Part shown: piece by piece, positions 57,693 to 64,000 of the stretch
How positions within the stretch are numbered: the first letter of the stretch is position 1
Layout of the letters: every line of letters begins with the position of its first letter
From: Daphnia pulex
Lineage: Eukaryota; Arthropoda; Branchiopoda; Diplostraca; Daphniidae
Assembly (NCBI RefSeq): GCF_021134715.1
Contig: NC_060024.1
Coordinates: forward strand, 9,052,001-9,116,000
Direction: 5' to 3'
Length of the DNA stretch: 64,000 bases
Made by a program: the position numbers and the translations under genes
Notes under the pieces: generated by a model
The model's input: only the letters and a program-made list of their open reading frames with translations
What the model was told of the DNA's origin: nothing
Databases searched by the model: none

Positions 57693-58281
57693 GAGGTTTT
57701 TCCATTTGGTTCGTGTAAGTAGAGGGAAAAGTCGTGCGGCTAGTCGACTAGTGCGCACCATGGCGGTGGATAGCCGAAACTTGCTGCAGACTTTGCTTGA
57801 TCCAAACGATAGTCACCGTAAGGCCATGTACTGTAACCTGTCAGGCTGTCAGCAGCAAAAGTGAAACCTGTTTTTTTTCGTAAGTGTTTAAAATGACAGA
57901 AGGTTTTTGTTTCATGTTCAACTTATGAAAAAAAAAGATATCGCCGAAGTTTTTTCAAAGTGAAATGAGTTCTTTCTCAATTGAATTACTGTTAATGTTG
58001 CATTCTGGCACTTTGAAAAAACTTCGGCGATCTCTTTTTTTTTTCATAAGTTGAACATATGAAACAAAAACCTTTTGTCATTTTAAACACTTAAGAAAAA
58101 AAACAGGTTTCACTTTTGCTGCTGACAGCCTGACAGGTTACAGTACATGGCCTTACGGTGACTATCGTTTGGATCAAGCAAAGTCTGCAGCAAGTTTCGG
58201 CTATCCACCGCCATGGTGCGCACTAGTCGACTAGCCGCACGACTTTTCCCTCTACTTACACGAACCAAATGGAAAAACCTC
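57693..58281. mobile_element. Foldback element with about 270-bp inverted arms (589 bp)
   Basis: The arms 57693-57962 and 58009-58281 are near-perfect inverted copies around a 46-base loop, starting GAGGTTTTTCCATTTGG. They are flanked by TATA on each side (57689-57692, 58282-58285), probably a 4-base target duplication. The arms have no coding frame. It occupies the same ancestral site that took a different transposon in copy A. A transcript through it would form a very long hairpin. Confidence 0.9.
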
Positions 58282-58854
58282 TATAGGAACTCTTGTTTTA
58301 TTAAATCTGAATTAACTACTTTATAAACTAATTGCTCTCATAAATCTGACATGGCACATTATTTATTTGCTTTAAACTCTAAAGTTTCATCACGTTGGAT
58401 CTACGCGGGTGTACGTGATTATTGCAGCAGGAAATAGTTTGTTAAAGTTGTCTTTCTTTCTTTCATAAGGCTTCCCGTCGCCATGACTTCGCTTTTAAAA
58501 TCATGGTGACAAAGCTATCTAGTAACTTGGTGCTAGTATAAGGTTGCTTACTGATATCGCTTGTGTGTAAAAGGGACTAACTGGCAACTACTAGCCTAAG
58601 TTTGTTCAGACTTCAGAGAGCAGAGTTTGTTATTATTCCGTAGCGGCATAGCGCCCACTGCTGTTTAGTGTTTACTCTCCAAATCGCCATTCCAGCCTTC
58701 AAGGAAGTAGAAGCAGAAAACGTCTGCGTCTGCGAGCTGTCAGTCATTTATCTTGTGTTACTGACTTATATAAGCGCGTCGTTTGAAAGATATTCTTGCC
58801 AACATCCATTGAAGCAAGTGAATTACTTCAGCCTGTAAAGAGAACTATATAAAA

Positions 58855-62727
<3,873 letters not shown>

Positions 62728-62836
62728 ATTTCGTAATTTTTATTATGATAGTAAAGTCATGCCTTCGTATGAATAAGTATTAGGGCTAGATTATATTACT
62801 TTGAGGGGATAGCAACATTTATCTTAGAATCGTTTG

Positions 62837-63686
62837 GCTTTTGAGGCTAATATGTTATTTTGTATTCAGGATAACAACTATATTTGAAACATAAATTTCT
62901 AATAACAAAATTCGTCATATTCAACTTGTTCTTGTTTTGCTTTGTGTTGAACAAGACTAGTAATTTAAAATCCGAATAATAACTGTTCTTTTTTGGCAGT
63001 CAATCTTTTCGAATAGTCAATCGTTTGTTCACAGTTGTAAAGTGCTACTCGTCCATCAGCGTTAAAACGCTTAATGCATATTCATTGCGTGACCTAAATT
63101 TTGTTGTTGCTTGTTTATACCATTTTCCAGAGAGAGAACACACGCCCCATTTTATTGCATACAAAGGAAAGCAGACACTCTTTGTTCTTGAACGAAGGGG
63201 AAAGTAAAACGGAAAAAGTGACACCATCGAACTGATGGAGCGCCTCTCCTAAATTCAAGTTACCGGTAAATTGTTTTTGTTCCACGAGTGGTAGGATGCA
63301 GCGGAAACGAGAAAGGCTTCGTCGCTTCAAAATTAAAAGCTCCCTTCAATAGCGGGTGCGGTCGTCCCATGCTGCTCTACTGTATAGTGGCCGGAAGCAT
63401 CCATCCACAAATGCCTATTGTCCTCCTTTGAGGTCTGCCGTGTCGGGAGACTCTGGAGGCGTTGATGAAGACACGCTAAGCAATCTGTTCACGCAGACAA
63501 CTTTCTTGGTTTGCATTAAATAGTTGGTTTCGTCGATCCTCAACATCAGTTGACACTTGGCTACCATGTCGGCAATAACTTTCAAGACATCTTTCTGCAT
63601 CTTGACGCTAGTGCGTTCACGTAACCATTTGAGACTAAACGAAATTCATTTATTTCAGCCATTTTAAAATTGTTGTTATGGCCTAG
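62837..63686. other. Intergenic DNA right of the duplication
   Basis: Unique sequence after the end of copy B. The only item of note is the 61-codon minus-strand frame at 63415-63600, listed separately. The acceptor of the ZP-like exon lies at the right end. Confidence 0.5.
63415..63600 (-). CDS. Possible small minus-strand ORF or last exon, 61 aa, unrecognised
   Basis: The frame starts MQKDVLKVIADMVAKCQ, is not low-complexity, and has an amphipathic helix-like first half and a Ser/Pro-rich end. It is open upstream as far as an AG at about 63634-63635 (TTTCGTTTAG), so it could be a 3' exon whose other exons lie beyond the window. I do not recognise a family. It may be chance; no polyadenylation signal follows closely. 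Confidence 0.2.
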   Translation of the reverse strand: MQKDVLKVIADMVAKCQLMLRIDETNYLMQTKKVVCVNRLLSVSSSTPPESPDTADLKGGQ

Positions 63687-63989
63687 GTGGTGGCAGCAAG
63701 CTTGGCCCAGGACTACGAAGTTGCCGATGTCAAATGTCATTTGCACGGAGATCCAGAAGCAGTTGGAACATCATTTTCTTATTCCGAAGGGACGCCCAAA
63801 CAGAAGATGGTGGCTCGCTTGAAAAAACCGGAATACTTTCGTGGGCATCCCCTATTCGCCGATGATTTGAAAGTCAATCCTTACACCGATCCTTATTGCT
63901 CGATTGTACCGGAACCAGGTGACAAATCGGCCCGCATCTACCGGCTAACGATTACAGACCTTTCCCGCTGCGGAGTCTCTCATCACAGT
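63687..63989 (+). CDS. Internal exon of a ZP-domain-like secreted or membrane protein (partial)
   Basis: The exon is bounded by CCTAG (or CAG at 63694-63696) and the donor GTAAGT at 63990. It encodes about 100 residues, including DVKCHLHGD, KMVARLKKPEYFRG, DPYCSIVPEPG and YRLTITDLSRCGVSHH. Spaced cysteines and the final F/Y-x-L-x-I-x-D-x-x-RCGV pattern resemble the ZP-N half of arthropod zona pellucida proteins of the cuticle and apical matrix. An in-frame TAG directly upstream shows that the exon cannot start earlier in this frame. The rest of the gene continues off the right edge, and the first exon was not identified. Confidence 0.6.
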
Positions 63990-64000
63990 GTAAGTAGCAT

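Overview
This is eukaryotic DNA, almost certainly from an arthropod and most likely a branchiopod crustacean such as Daphnia. That is inference. It rests on spliced genes with many 60-100 bp GT-AG introns, dense CTG/CAG, TG/AC and CT microsatellites, and a minus-strand precursor that looks like the arthropod ITG-like (prohormone-3) neuropeptide. No database search was possible; names rest on recognised motifs and on splice-by-splice frame checks done by eye.

Layout. (1) 1-20714: a type I diacylglycerol kinase on +, 18 coding exons, 1053 residues, preceded by about 5.5 kb of microsatellite-rich 5' DNA and split by two long introns. (2) 22450-31506: a small cluster of all-trans-retinol 13,14-reductase (RetSat) copies on +. 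One intact 12-exon gene (23390-26245) is followed by a two-exon relic (27319-27695) and a long pseudogene (28600-31506). A fragment of DGK exon 15 lies between the relics at about 27815-27914. (3) 33332-40943, minus: a five-exon, 228-residue secreted Cys-rich precursor, called ITG-like. (4) 42181-62836: a direct tandem segmental duplication, copy A 42181-51251 and copy B 52890-62836. Each copy carries an apparently intact 12-exon glutathione synthetase gene (488 and 487 residues) and tRNA-Val(AAC) sequences. (5) 63687-63989: one exon of a ZP-domain-like gene that runs off the right edge.

The most informative part is the tandem duplication. The copies are of different length, but nearly all of the difference is explained by insertions present in only one copy. 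Copy A has a TA-flanked TIR element, a probable solo LTR directly before the glutathione synthetase start codon, and a hAT-like element in an intron. Copy B has a 153-bp MITE with a perfect 8-bp target duplication, a 2.6-kb three-unit repeat block, and a 589-bp foldback element. After subtracting these, both copies are about 6.55 kb. Two unrelated elements entered the same TATA site in the two copies. A further element, itself split by a nested transposon, sits exactly at the A/B junction.

The genes are functionally unrelated: lipid signalling (DGK), retinoid reduction (RetSat), a neuropeptide, and glutathione synthesis. No operon-like logic is expected or seen. I found no CRISPR array, no rRNA and no viral genome.
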